Of a DNA stretch of 64,000 bases, positions 1 to 12,800 are shown one piece after another. Every line of letters starts with the position of its first letter. The stretch's first letter is position 1. Under the pieces are notes generated by a model, which worked only from the letters and a program-made list of their open reading frames with translations, was not told the DNA's origin and did not search any database. The position numbers and the translations under genes were made by a program. This DNA comes from Dysidea avara (lineage: Eukaryota; Porifera; Demospongiae; Dictyoceratida; Dysideidae), in NCBI RefSeq assembly GCF_963678975.1, contig NC_089281.1, forward strand, positions 29,724,559-29,788,558, written 5' to 3'.

Positions 1-229
1 TGTGTGTGTGTGTGTGTAGTGTGTGTGTGTAGTGTGTGTGTGTGTGTGTGTAGTGTGCGTGTGTAGTGTGTGTGTGTGTGTGTGTGTATGTGTAGTGTGT
101 GTGTGTGTGTGTGTAGTGTGTGTGTGTGTGTGTGTAGTGTGTGTGTGTGTGTAGTGTGTGTGTGTGTGTGTGTGTGTGTGTAGTGTGCGTGTGTAGTGTG
201 TGTGTGTGTGTGTAGTGTGTGTGTGTGTG

Positions 230-273
<44 letters not shown>

Positions 274-283
274 TGTGCGTGTG

Positions 284-317
<34 letters not shown>

Positions 318-369
318 TGTGTGTGTGTAGTGTGTGTGTGTGTGTGTGAGTGTGTGTGGTGTGTGTGTG

Positions 370-428
<59 letters not shown>

Positions 429-537
429 TGAGTGAGTGAGTGAGTGAGTGAGTGAGTGAGTGAGTGAGTGAGTGAGTGAGTGAGTGAGTGAGTGAGTGAG
501 TGAGTGAGTGAGTGAGTGAGTGAGTGAGTGAGTGAGT
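1..537. repeat. Microsatellite: interrupted (TG)n followed by (GAGT)n
   Basis: Positions 1-427 are almost pure TG dinucleotides broken at intervals by TAG or GCG variants. They switch at about 428 to a clean GAGT tetranucleotide array that ends at 537. The block lies in the intron before the first visible exon of the ADAM-like gene. The regular TAG interruptions suggest a higher-order tandem unit of roughly 20-40 bp rather than simple slippage. Confidence 0.95.
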
Positions 538-613
538 CATCACAACCAAAGTGTACATGAGTACATGTGTATACGTATGTGTGTAACATTGTGCTCTGTG
601 TACTTGCTTACAG

Positions 614-3600
614 TGTCCTTCTAATCGCTTCTTACAAGATGGGACAGACTGCGCTAATGGAAAGGTAATTTGTTTATTACATCTGGTGTAACTACTCTTG
701 CCAATCTTTGTCCCATGCACAATAAATATTTTAGGCATACTGTTATGATGGGATGTGTCATGACCTTGATGCCATTTGTGCAGCTAAATTCTTGTCTGGT
801 GAGCATTAAAGTGATGTTAAGCATATGTGACTGAATTTTGGAAAATCACCCATCACATGAAATAACTAGAATTTCATGTTTAATGGGTTGCCAATAAGAG
901 CAGGGCACAGTTTTGAAAATATTTCAATTTTTTTCTTGTAATTTAAGGTATAGAGAATGGCTTAAAATCATCAACAAGTAGATTTGAACTATAAAGTTTG
1001 TGATTTGATTATTAAATATTTTAGGCATCAAATGCTCCCATATGGATAATTTTCCAAAATTCGGTCACACATATGCATAGTATGTATAGTATAAATGAAT
1101 AAGTTTGCTGTTTCCTTTTTTGCATGACTGTTGTGATAATGTTCAATAGATATACATACTTTTGCCACACACGTTTTCATTTTTTCTCAGCTAATTTAAC
1201 TCCACCAACTGGTGGGCCTCAGGAATGCTTCAATTTCAATACACGTGGTGACAAATTTGGAAACTGTGGTCACAATAGTACAGATTTTGTGCCCTGTGAC
1301 ACTGAGTGAGTTGTTATTGCAAAAAAGTTTATACTAAACTGTTACTATAGTGATGTGAGATGTGGACAATTACAGTGTCAAAGTAGTGTTTCATTTCTGA
1401 GTAATACCAGCTCAGATGTTGAAATATCAAGTCGAGAAGCAAATGTTCAAGGAAAGCCTGTCAATTGCAGGTAGGTTTCTTGTAAACATTTTCAGTGGTT
1501 ACCATTAGTTCTGTTAGCTCCTTCACAACACAACCAGGATCTGATATAATGCCGGGCCTTGTTCCTAATGGAGCAAAATGTGGGGAGAGAAAGGTGAGTC
1601 TACATTATGAATAGCCATATCATCATTAATGTGTTTCAGGTGTGTATAAATCTTCAGTGTACTGCACTAGGTGTATTTCCTTGTCCTAGTACTAACTTAC
1701 TTCCGTGTTCTGGAAATGGGGTAAGAACTGTGTTACAATGATCCATACACAACATAGACACAACATTACTATAAGTTGTATATACATAGTTTTGCTTGCA
1801 ATTCACTGCTTGTGACCATAGCTAATGTACATGTGCATGCATGTAGTATTAGCTATTTGCTCACACATTTGAGCTCACACTCAACTAACATCACGCATGC
1901 AGTGTAAGTAGGGATGATATGATAGTGGGTATTGTGTTGATGTTATATCATTTATGTGACCTGATTTTTTTGGAAAACCTGCATGTGGCAATACTATTAT
2001 TTTGGGCACATAAGCAAGTTTTACCAGTATGAGATGGCTGCACTATCTGGCTAACAATTTTCACACAAATTTTGTCCAAATATTAACAGGCTTACTTTCT
2101 GGGACAGAATTCTGAATGAGTGCACATTCCTGGGAACATCACATGGATTGCAGTGGTATAAACTACACACCCACACATGTACCATTCATGTTATGACATA
2201 CATCACTTCAGTGTCTTCCCAGAGCCTCTAGAGCAACACTTATCCATTTGAACCCTCCCTCCACTTGTTTGTGATTCAGCATGCAACACTCAAGAAAACT
2301 GTCTAAAATGGCAGAAAATTCTAAAGGCTGCTTTTTGTACTTTTGAATCTCTGAAAGGTCATAAATCTCTGGAAAATTTTACCTGCATAGCTGCCAAGGT
2401 TACCATTTTATCCATGATTGTACATTGTGCCAAAAAAGATAGGTTATCCAAATCAGGTCACATGATTATTGAGAAGTGAATAAATTTACTATAGTTCATG
2501 AAATTCACTATATATACAGAATACATTGTTGCATTTTATTGTGACAGAATTTGCACATTGTTTACAAACAGGAAATGATACTACCAGAGTGGGAGATATC
2601 TAAGGGAAATCTGCATGTATGACAAACAGAATAAGCAAAGCTTAGAAAATACTTGTTTTCAGCATTCATGGTGTAATTATAATCTTCAGCTATTTACATA
2701 CAATTTATGTTATGATGTTCTGATATGTTTGTTTGTATTTTATACAGCAATGCAACAATTTCAACCTGTGCTCATGTGATGATGGATATACTGGTTTCGA
2801 CTGTAATACAAAGATTAATGAAACAACAGGTTAAAACAACTGTTATTTTATTATTTGCATATAAAATATAGTTTACTCCAATACTGAGTAAATAGTGGCT
2901 GGACACTGCGCTGGACATTGATCCCATAACTTCAGGACACAAAGATAGAGGACATGAAAACAATCAGGCACAATATAACTAGCAAAGTGATGTCAGCAGT
3001 CTATATCGTATTAATATGTGCTTGACTGTTGCATTAGGGTATCTCGATCATGCTTAACCAGTTTCTGGAAATGTCAGAAACTTGTGTCCTACTTTGTTTA
3101 TCATGGTATGTGTGAAACCCCTCTATAACATCTTTCAGAGGTAAAAATGTATGCAGTCAAAATCTGTTGTGGGACCAAATTCTTTGTCCTTATGTTGTGT
3201 CCTTAATTTGGGGACTGGGGACTGGAGCTTGTTAAGTCTCCACTGTAATAAGACTATAAAGTAAAGCTCTTCACACTGACATGTTCAGTGTAATGCCTTA
3301 TCTATAACATATAGATACCATGAAGAACACAATGAAATATAGTGGGACCTGTCTAAGCCAGTCACATTTGAGCCAAACTTTCTTGATCTAAATTTGCAGG
3401 TGACTGCTTTATGCTGTTGGATTAGTGTAGTCTTGTTGAAGGAATTTAAAGTTGGCCTCTTTAGAGAGGTGGCTGCTAAGTAGTAGTATTGTGTGTGCAT
3501 TCTCATCATGCATGCCCACTTGAAAAATTTTATGCCACTCGTGTATTCATCAAAGTCTCTCATAATCTCTTCTTATATTGCAAATTAATTACCTATATCA

Positions 3601-4299
3601 ATAAGATCACCAGAGAATGTGTAGTGGATTATATACAACATAAATGGCCAGTAGAAAATTAAGATTCACATAAGAATCAACTAGTTATATACGCTATAAA
3701 ATTAAGGACATGAATTGTTTACCATCAACATTGTCCATTCCAGATGGGCCGAGTAATCCACATGGCAGCCATACTAATCTTCAAGGAGGTACTGTACATA
3801 ATAATTCCTAATTGTTACTACTCTAGTTCTGTTGTAGCTGGTGGTAGTGACTCTTGTGTTATTGTCAGTGCAACTATAGCAACAGTAGCAATAATTGTTG
3901 TAGTAATTATTGCTGCAGCCACTTGTATAGTTTGTAGAGGAAAGAAGAAAACAGCTACTTTCTCTTGTGTGCCTAAATCCTCATGGTCAGCACATTTCTT
4001 CTGTGTACTAAATAAATTATGTGAAGAACTTTAGGGAAGATGGTGACGTTGGGTTTGTTGCCAAAAATGAAAGGATTAATTTTGAAACTATGGAGGGAAA
4101 TGATGGAGTGACTAGTGCTACATTTCAACTACCACCTTCACCACTGCCAACAGCAGCTTATCGTCCTCCACCTGTTGTCAGCCAGTTAACAGAATCTCAG
4201 AGCCAACCACCTTCGGGACCACCTGTGGTGACCACTCCACTCCTTTATCAACCTGTGTCAGCCGCACAGAATGAGAACACTGATGAAATACGTACGTAG
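614..4299 (+). CDS. ADAM-like transmembrane protein, C-terminal half (5' end outside window)
   Basis: Exons: 614-664, 735-798, 1191-1305, 1351-1470, 1518-1593, 1640-1720, 2748-2829, 3744-3788, 3838-3985, 4035-4299 (349 codons including the stop). The order is: end of the disintegrin domain (CPSNRFLQDGTDC), ADAM cysteine-rich domain with CFNFNTRGD and NCGHNS motifs, an EGF-like module (CNNFNLCSCDDGYTG), a short Gly/Ser/His linker, one transmembrane helix rich in Ile/Val/Ala followed by RGKKK, and a proline-rich tail with PxxP motifs. The propeptide and protease exons lie upstream of position 1, so catalytic competence cannot be judged. Exon lengths 51, 64, 115, 76, 81, 82 and 148 nt equal those of the downstream ADAM gene, so the two are tandem paralogues. 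This copy has no TSP1 exons. The donor at 3985 is weak (GTCAGC) but is supported by the identical 148-nt exon in the paralogue. The last exon could continue past 4299 by splicing at GTACGT. Confidence 0.88.
821..1077. mobile_element. Short terminal-inverted-repeat element (MITE) in an ADAM intron
   Basis: Left end 821-853 contains GAATTTTGGAAAATCACC. Right end 1040-1077 is its imperfect reverse complement, giving about 35-bp inverted termini around a roughly 190-bp A+T-rich core with no coding potential. It fills most of the intron between exons 735-798 and 1191-1305. No target-site duplication is clear. Confidence 0.65.
1954..2463. mobile_element. MITE with 14-bp perfect terminal inverted repeats
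   Basis: ATGTGACCTGATTT at 1954-1967 is repeated in exact reverse complement at 2450-2463. The termini resemble those of the 821-1077 element (GTGAC followed by a GATTT-like stretch), so both may belong to one family. It lies in the 1.0-kb intron before the EGF exon. Confidence 0.55.
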
Positions 4300-5305
4300 T
4301 ACCTAGTTTATCCACTGAACTGCTAATTGAAAAAAATTTTTGAAAAACTAATGAATGTCTTAGTTAGTACTGATAAAGTATATTTCAATTAAAATATTCT
4401 GAGAATGTTAATACTACAGAGGAGATAATGAATTATGGTATAGCTATGCTATTACATCATATACTGAGTGCCTAATTTGTAAAACTTGTTTTAGCCACTA
4501 ATGCCCAGAGGTTGAGGGGGTGGGGGGGTAATTACTCCAAAAAAGTTACTATTTATTCATTACAGTTACAGTTACTATTGTAAAAATATAACTATGGTGG
4601 ATAAGTTAGTTACATATATGCTTGTTAACTGTTGTAACATGTTTGTGTGATTATTCCACTCAACTCTGCATGAATGGCATTGCCATATAAGCATAAATAT
4701 TTTGTGCAGCAAATTAGCAACAGCATGGCTAGATAACACTTGTCAGCAAGTTTGTTTTAATCTTCTAACTGTATCGTATAACCTATCAATTTATCAGATT
4801 ACTGAGACTTGAATATCCTAGATGATTAATATTTATTTTCACAATTTGATGCTTGGCCGAGTGAAAATTTGAATTTGCAAGACCATGCTACAGCAAGGTC
4901 AGCTTTTTGGTCTTGACCATCAAGCTGTTATGAAGGAAAAAGTGGGGCTGGTTTTTGGGCGATAATTTTGTGTGAGCAAGTCCAAACCTTCTACTCTACA
5001 GTACATATAGTACTACTGTATGATACTGACTCTCTGACAATATACCACTTAAATGGAATGGCCACCAGCTATATCTAGACAATGCAAAAGACATACTGAA
5101 ATAAACTTCATTCAATTTTTGTTAATTGAGATTATATTGCAAAAGTCATAACAAAGACCTTGTATTTTTGTTACAGTTGATCTATGTATATATACATGTG
5201 CCTTCCGCATGCAAAGTTGCAAACCTTTACCCAGCTCATAAAATTTGGCCACAACTATACACTTTACTGGACAAATTGAGGTTTTGCTTGTTTGAAGCTC
5301 TTTCA

Positions 5306-5742
5306 TAGGGACCCGCCGATTATGCTCATAATTTTACCTATTATGCTATGCTGCACTGCTCAAAAATTCACCTATTATGCTTAAATTAATGCTCAATATT
5401 TACCAATGTTCATGCCTTAGTTCATATGCTTTGCTACTAGTTTAACACTATATAGAAAGAAAAAAATGAGTGGCTGGAACACAAATTATAAATTCTTGCT
5501 GCATGCCTGCATGTAAGAGACAAGATCGATATACTCTAATAGAACAGTCAGTTTGATGATTGTTCTATTAGAGTTACTGACTGCTCTATTAGAGTATATC
5601 GATCTTATTTTGCAATTGTCATTTTTCCAGCAAAAGTTTACACTATCGTACAAATATTTAACCTATTATGCTGGCATTATGCTCAATGCTTTTAGGTACC
5701 TATTATGTTCAAAATTATGCTAGCATAATCGGCGGGTCCCTA
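5306..5742. mobile_element. hAT-type MITE with 8-bp target-site duplication
   Basis: The termini are TAGGGACCCGCCGATTATGC and its reverse complement. They are flanked by the perfect 8-bp duplication CTCTTTCA at 5298-5305 and 5743-5750. TIRs starting TAGGG/CAGGG with 8-bp duplications are the signature of hAT transposons. The 437-bp element has no transposase. The interior repeats a TATTATGC-like word and carries a 31-bp hairpin (5522-5552 with 5576-5606) built from the TACTCTAATAGAACAGTCA word that recurs across the window. Confidence 0.9.
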
Positions 5743-6218
5743 CTCTTTCATTTTTTGATAGGAGTTACTTCATCTAAGGAGACAAACCACCATTTGGAAT
5801 ATAGTGAATGCTCTAATAGAGAGTTTTGTAGTGCTGTGCATTGATTTACTAGGACAGCCTAAGAGAGATATACTCTATACGTAAGAAATGCTTTATATAT
5901 CGGCTTACAGATGTACTTTTAAATGAGGACAGAACTTGTAGCTACGACTTTTGAAGAAAGCTGCATGTAAACTAGTTGTCGGAACTTTCTATAAAATCAT
6001 TGGATTTGTTATTACATATTGTACCTATTACTTTACTCTAATGATCTGTATTATATACTGAGTTCCTGTGCTATGCTCCCTTTAAATTATTTACAAGCTG
6101 AAATCTACATCAAAACTCTCTAATAGAGCATTCAAAGATAACACTGTTGCATGATCAGAAAAGAGCTTACTAACTACACAATTGGTGAACATGTAGTTTA
6201 CAAGGTTATGCAGCAATA

Positions 6219-6857
6219 AATGTGACCCAGTCTGAGAAAACCGGTCTTATCGCCCATGTCAGCAGATTCGATTTTTCACCCAGGACACACAGCTACATGA
6301 ATAAACTATCTAATTCCACATTTAAAATCAGCTAGACTTGAGTGGTCTGGTTTTGCTGGCTGCTTTTCCCAAGCCCAGTGGCGATCTGTACGTGTGGTGT
6401 GGGGCCTTAATGGAGCTCTGGTCAGCCTGGGAATGACTGTATGTGGCTGTACAGCTCTGTGGTGTTGAATAAGTACCTCTGCTGTGAATTTCCTTTCATT
6501 TTAGCCAGTTTTAAGACCTCAATAGCTCAAAACTTGGCCTAATTCATCCCTTGGCCTTCCTTTTCAAGTTTTGAACACCATATTGCCCGCCTTCCAGGGC
6601 CCCCGCATCCCACCCAATTTGCAGATTGCCTGATACAGTCAACCTCGGTTTAATAATTATCTAAAATGGTGGGAAATTTAGTTGTTGGCTACTTGCACAG
6701 TGGATGCTCTGAAAGGTGAGGAATTGGTGTAAAACATGTGAAAAATTGGTACACATAGCTTCAACCATTGACCAGCTGCAACACACTAAATTAAAACCGG
6801 CATTTCTCGATACTTTTAAATAGGCGATAAGCCCGGTTTTGTCAGATTGGGTCACAA
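6219..6857. mobile_element. Inverted-repeat element with TGTGACCC termini
   Basis: The left end at about 6220-6256 begins TGTGACCCAGTCTGAGAAAA. The right end at about 6821-6857 is its reverse complement with a few mismatches, giving about 36-bp termini. The 560-bp interior shows no long open frame and is locally richer in G+C than the flanks. It is probably a non-autonomous DNA transposon; the superfamily is unknown. Confidence 0.7.
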
Positions 6858-7750
6858 ATTATGAATAACTGAATATCAAGTATTGTGGCTACTTGTCATA
6901 CAAGACATAATACATGCAAAAGCCATGTTGAATGATTATATTACACATGCACGCACTGTAGCTGAGCCATGCCAAAGAGAACACACATGGCATTTACAAG
7001 GTTCAGTGCATTCCCAATCAACTTTTCTACTTGAGTAACTGGGACCACATCCATTTAGCCTTGTATCTGGACTTTACTAATTTGGTACAAGTCTTGGCAG
7101 CTACTGGTAAAGTGTTTCAAACAGGAATCCACAAATTTTGTACTCGTGATGGTTTATTTTGTGCACTGCTACATCATATTGTATCTCATACCACTGTTCA
7201 CTGGTACACCATATTGAAGCTTGATTTACAGGTCATTTCACATACTGTATCCCATGATACTCCCTTGTCCTACTCTTTTGGCAAACACTTTTTCTATATA
7301 ACTTCCATTTGTATGTTTTTTGTCATACATAAAAGAAGTGAGAAAAACTAAGATCTGTCACAGCATAAGGATGCAGAGCCACATAAGTAAACGGCACATT
7401 ACTGAGTAGTCACTATAACAGTTCCATACCTCCTATGCAGATTTCTTACAATAATGCTGCAGGAATGTGAAACAACCTGTAAAACTGAAATGCTGGTAAA
7501 GCAATAGATCTCTCTTTACCTTGAACTCTTTAAATGGAATGTCTAAAACTCTTTCCTGGACCAGGTGCCGCCCAAGAATTCCATATCTTGGCACAGGAAA
7601 CAAGTGATGATGCCTGCAGTTTAAAACTATTATAAAATCTGTGTCAATTACACACACACAAGAAAATAGTGCGGATATTTACCAGTGCATGGGATCACTA
7701 TCTCCTTCTTTGTGACTAAATGGTGCCATTTATCTATTCATATAATAGCA

Positions 7751-7830
7751 CGTACCATACAAATAATAGCTGTACCATACAAATAATAGCTGTACCATAC
7801 AAATAATAGCTGTACCATACAAATAATAGC
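7751..7830. repeat. Tandem repeat, 20-bp unit, 4 copies
   Basis: The unit TACCATACAAATAATAGCTG is repeated four times almost perfectly. It directly precedes a dispersed-repeat fragment starting at 7844. Confidence 0.9.
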
Positions 7831-7843
7831 GGCTATTTTACTA

Positions 7844-8172
7844 TTTTTATTTATTAATGCTTTACAGCACAAGTGCTGAAGGTCTGTAGGACACCTGGTC
7901 CTATTTCTACAGCCTGTTAAATGATGTTTGAAAAGGTACAGAAAGGAGAGAAAAAATCCTGTACAGCCTTGAACCTGCAGCCATCTGGTTTACGTTCAAA
8001 TGCTTACAGGTGGTCAGGAAGTTTTCTCCCTATTTTCTTGTCAATTTCATGTATTTTTATCCCCATAGGAACTCTAGAGAGTGACTTTATTATCTCAAAG
8101 TACCCCTTGTGGAACCAAATGGAATAGTTCATTTATTAAGGCTTTACAACACAGGTCTGTAGGACATGCACC
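7844..8172 (+). repeat. Dispersed repeat fragments (CTGTAGGACACCTGGTCCT family)
   Basis: 7844-7919 carries TTTATTAATGCTTTACAGCA, then GGTCTGTAGGACACCTGGT. The same segment occurs in reverse complement at about 34976-35049 in the PP2A gene, and a truncated copy starts at about 8133. The family is unclassified. The A+T-rich end (TTTTTATTTATTAA) looks like the tail of a reverse-oriented SINE-like element. Confidence 0.6.
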
Positions 8173-9195
8173 ATGCAGCTATTGTTTGTACTGTGAACAA
8201 TTTAACTTCTGGACTGCAATGCATGTTTATTAAATCACACTGTTCAGTGAGAACAATTTTTCATGTTTATATATTTGAAGCATTAGCTCCATACTTCTTT
8301 ACTATTGATCACCATAATTAGCACACATCCAAGGCATGGAGAATTTGCCAACATCACTCCAAGTAATGAAAGTTTAGAGTCTTAGCATCTGTTCCTGATA
8401 TATTCTTAGTATGCACTCTTTCAATGCACAGAAAAGCGCATATCAGTGCTGGTCACTGTAAAGCTCTTAATAACAATAAATATGTCTGTAACTTTGCATG
8501 CAGCAAGGCTGTAGCTTGGTGGAGATGCCTTGTTCTGGTAAGATGCGAGGCGCATCAGCAATGCCAGATCAGTGAAGCAATTTCAGTTTGTGTCATGCCC
8601 GGTGCATGCATATTGTGTGTACTTTAATAAGTTCATAGGTTACTATAATATAGCTACAAGTATAAAGTTTTTATAGCCATGTGTGTAGTTCACAATAGTT
8701 GTTTGACTGCTCTATTAGGGAACCTCCATTTATGTGGGAAATGAAGTGTCTTCTATCAAAAATTGACATGGGTAGCATGTAGAAAGTTTTGGTGCTTTTG
8801 TCTAGTATGTTCACATTTCTTCAAAATTTGCAATTAAACTGAACCTGTCCCTGCGGATCATGACAGTGGATTGTAAGGCCATATAAGGCTCATACTATAA
8901 TACAGTGTCTTGCATTATCTTCCAACAGGTGTTGACGCTGAAACCAGTGCCAATTGTGCATGGAGCTGACATATAGGAGAGGAAGGAGGGGAGTGCATGG
9001 AGGGGGGGGACAGTATGAATGTTGTAGTTATATAAATAGAATTTTAGGGGTACAGGCCCCCTAGTGTCCCTTAGAATTGTTTTATATAGATATTTATTTA
9101 TCCTCACAGTAATCAGCAGAGCCATTGTTCCCTACTGGAGTACACATGTACAACAACAAAAACAATATAAAAATACATGACTAACCATTCAAAAG

Positions 9196-9459
9196 TACAC
9201 ACACACACACACACACACACTACACACACACACACTACACACACACACACTACACACACACACACTACACACACACACACTACACACACACACACTACAC
9301 ACACACACACACTACACACACACACACTACACACACACACACTACACACACACTACACACACTACACACACACACACACTACACACACACACACTACACA
9401 CACACACACTACACACTACACACACACACACACACTACACACACACACACACACACACG
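9196..9459. repeat. CA microsatellite with periodic CTA interruptions
   Basis: (CA)n is broken about every 18 bp by CTACA, giving a higher-order array. The short Cys/Val and His/Thr open frames spanning it on the two strands come from the dinucleotide and are not genes. A TTGTTCTATTA word of the dispersed family follows. Confidence 0.95.
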
Positions 9460-9870
9460 CTTACGATTGTTCTATCATGATTGTTCTATTAATTTTACAG
9501 GATCAGAATGAAAGCACCTGTAAACAATTTGTGAGTATATAGGACTCAGCCCCAAGTTGTGATTCCAATTTTGATGTGAGTGACTCTCTGACCTTACACT
9601 ATGTGGGCCTGAAGGATTTCCAAGAGACAGGAAGTATCTCCAAGAGACAGGACAAATTTGGTGATGCTGCTAGTTGTCATGATCCATTAAACCGTGATCA
9701 CATTTACAACGTATAATATCGATAGTGTGGTCACGCCGTATATGGACATCCTAAGTGCGTGTATTATGTTTAACAAGAGCTCGTGACTCATGCAGTGAAT
9801 ATACATATATGTGAGATAAAATCTGTAAGTGACATTAACAAGTTTGGTTCTATGAGTGATTTCGATCGTT

Positions 9871-12800
9871 ATGGATCGCGTTTTGGTTTCACTTCTCGTG
9901 GCTTGTCTGATCGCCGGTAGTAGCCACTGGGCAGATGCTCGCAGGAGACCAGTACGCAGTGTGCTGGCTCCAGCTGGTGAGTTTGTATGTGTGAAACGAG
10001 GTGTGAAATGCTTGACAATTAGGCTATCTGCCTTTTTGCTGGAGGGCACAATTCGATTTGGCGTACTGTTGTAGCATTTATGTTACCTCGTTTTTGATGC
10101 ACAGCGTGTCATGTACTTGTTTTAATGTAGAAACAATCAGTAATTATGAGGTGGTTATACCGACAATTATTCATCAGTCCCAAGACACAACTGATGTGAG
10201 TTGTTACCCTAGTATAAGAATCTTCAGATCCAATGTTTTGTGTGCACCATGATAAGTGTCTACCACACCTGTTATCATCTGTGTAGGGCTATCCACATGA
10301 ACTATGGGTTAGGTTTAACACTTCACATGAAACCATTGAGCTCCACTTGTCAATGAACAGGTTAGTGCCAACAATTTATCATTACATTCATATCAGTGTT
10401 ATTACTGAGGGGACCCCATGTATTATGGTATACATTGTGTATAGGCAGCTACTAGCTCCTCATTATAAGGAGACATACATTGAGAACAATCAGATGGTAT
10501 TTAGTAAGGTGAGGCCGACAGCTTCATGTATGTTAATTGCCTGATGTGCACAGGAGCGTAAAAACTGTTACTATCATGGAAGAGTGGTCGGGTTTCCTAA
10601 CTGGTCAGCTGCCATGAGCACTTGTACAGGATTGAGGTAATTAGGAAGTCCTATAACCTGGTCATGTATTATGATTCTTCATGTTAACTGTACCATCAGA
10701 TCTATTGACTATTGTTGTTGTTGTGTTCCTACATGGCTTCTGTTGGTGTGCTAATAGGGAGAGGCTCTGTACTGCAATTATTACAATGTTGGATATTGAC
10801 CATTTTAGGGGCACCTTTGGTGACTATGGTAACATGGAAGGCTTATATCACATAGAGCCTCTTGAAAGGATTAGCAGTGAGGTGAGAAATATGAGCAATA
10901 ACCTGGTCACATCAACCTAACTACCCACAGATTGAGCAAACACACATTCTATATGTAAACTCTGAGTTGTCAATTGAGAGAAGAAATGGAACATGTGGTA
11001 GGTGGTCATATGAAGGAGTGATCACTGTTTACTATAATATCAGGTTACAAGGATAATCATAAACACATGTTAGAACCTCCTCACAACTTCACTACACCAC
11101 ATAATAGGGTTAGTTGTCACTGATGTGTGTATATCACTTGTTATAATTGGATTGTGTAGGTGCGTCGTCAAAGTGCTACTCGTATTGTGGAATGGGTCAT
11201 TGTCAATGATCGCAGACAAGTATGTGTGGTGTGTGTGTGGTGTACTTATTGTAGTTGTTGTGTATTTTTTTTGTGTAGTTTATTGCTCAAGGACAAAGTC
11301 TTTCACAAACTGCCATGCGCTCTATTGATATAGCTAACACTGTTGATTTGGTTAGTTAGAATAGTTTTATAGAGTTTTCAAGGTTAGTGTTACATCAACA
11401 GCTTTATGCCTCGATTGATGTACGTGTTGCCCTGATTGGTGTACTCACATGGAACAGTCAGGATTTTATTGCAATTGTCTCTGATCCAGAAATTTTATTA
11501 AACAACTTCCATGGTTATCGAACAGCATTAGCTGCCCAATACCCCGGCTATGACAGCTCCATGTTGGTGACGTAAGTAAATCACTTAATGTTTTGTATAT
11601 ACAATAACGTTTTCTTGTAGTGGTATTGATTTGGATGGTCAGACAATTGGTATTGCTCCTGTTGGTGCCATGTGTACCTCATTTTCCAATGGAGTGACAC
11701 AAGATACTGGATCTTCTGTGGCTTCTGTGGGCGCTACAGCTGCACATGAAATGGGACATATTTTTGACATGAATCATGACGATGGACGTAAGTGTAGTGA
11801 ACAAGCACTTGTGTGAGCAAGGAGTTAAAATCTGAGTTTTTAAATTTATGAATGAACTAAATTTGCATTTACTGAACTGTTTTATTTAACAGAACCTGTC
11901 TTAGTTAATAAAGAATTTGCTTTTTGCTTGATAAAATGTCATTTTGGGAAGTTTCTTTCTACTGCCAAACTTTGTTAGATTATACAATGTGATAGATCCA
12001 TGAGGGCTGTGGATTATGTAATCATTGTATTCTGTAGGTGGCTGTACATGTGCTGGATTAAACAATTTGTGTATCATGTCTTCGTTTATTTCGTAAGTTA
12101 TCTGGTCACTTTGTGTCTGTCTGGCTTTATCCATGTTGAAGCCATACCGAGCTACACTGTGATGTATTTACCTAAAGTGATACCATTCTCAATTTCTAAT
12201 TTGTAGTAAACGTGTAACATGATGTGTCATATGTAGGAATCCTCCACCAGTCGAGTGGTCTAGCTGTAGTGTCAGTGAAATGAATGCCTACCTCAATCAA
12301 GGATTTGAGTCTTGTCTACTAAATGAACCAAGCATGGTAAAGTATTGTGTGACTATTATGAAGAGATAGTGTGAATGCATATCATACAGTAACTGAATAT
12401 TAGGGATCACTGGGGTTTGCACTTTTGCACAACAAAATATTGGTTAGAAACCGACATCACACTTCATGACACCTTGGCAGTATTAGCACAAAGTGCTTTC
12501 AGTATGACCAAATACTTGCAATGGTTGCTACAAAATTTAGAAAAAATATATTTAGAGGAATTTTCTACTGCCTGACTGACTTACTTACTTGCTTGTGCCT
12601 ACAAGCTTGATTTTTCATTGTTCAACATTGCTTCATCCTGACAGGTGCCTTTTGGCATACTGCATTGCATACAATGAATGTATCATGAACTTATCTTTGT
12701 CCTCCTTTGTGTCTCATTTCTCTTTGCGGTGTTGATTCACGGTAGACCATCATAGGGAAAAAGAAGTAGTGAAGCAAGGGAGGTCGTCTATACACCTGGT

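Larger units (their letters stand above)
4300..9870. other. Intergenic region between the two ADAM genes
   Basis: No convincing exon was found on either strand. The open frame at 7031-7351 (+, 106 codons) lacks family resemblance and has no splice-linked partner. Identified contents are a hAT-type MITE (5306-5742), a second inverted-repeat element (about 6219-6857), a four-copy 20-bp tandem repeat (7751-7830), dispersed-repeat fragments (7844-8172) and a CA microsatellite (9196-9459). 4300-5297 and 8173-9195 hold nothing else that I recognise. Confidence 0.6.

Noticed and set aside
1-427. Telomere-like or satellite interpretation of the TG tract
   Set aside because: No telomeric hexamer; it is an intronic dinucleotide repeat between ADAM exons.
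7031-7351. 106-codon plus-strand frame in intergenic DNA
   Set aside because: No recognisable domain, no splice context and composition like the surrounding A+T-rich DNA; likely chance.
9113-9542. Open frames of 78-121 codons of His/Thr or Cys/Val across 9113-9542 on both strands
   Set aside because: They are translations of the CA/TG microsatellite and have no start context, splice partners or complexity.
11372-11401. Earlier acceptors at GTTTTCAAG or GGTTAG for the protease exon at 11402
   Set aside because: They shift the frame or add residues not fitting ADAM sequence; ATCAACAG at 11401 gives [16 protein letters not shown] in frame.
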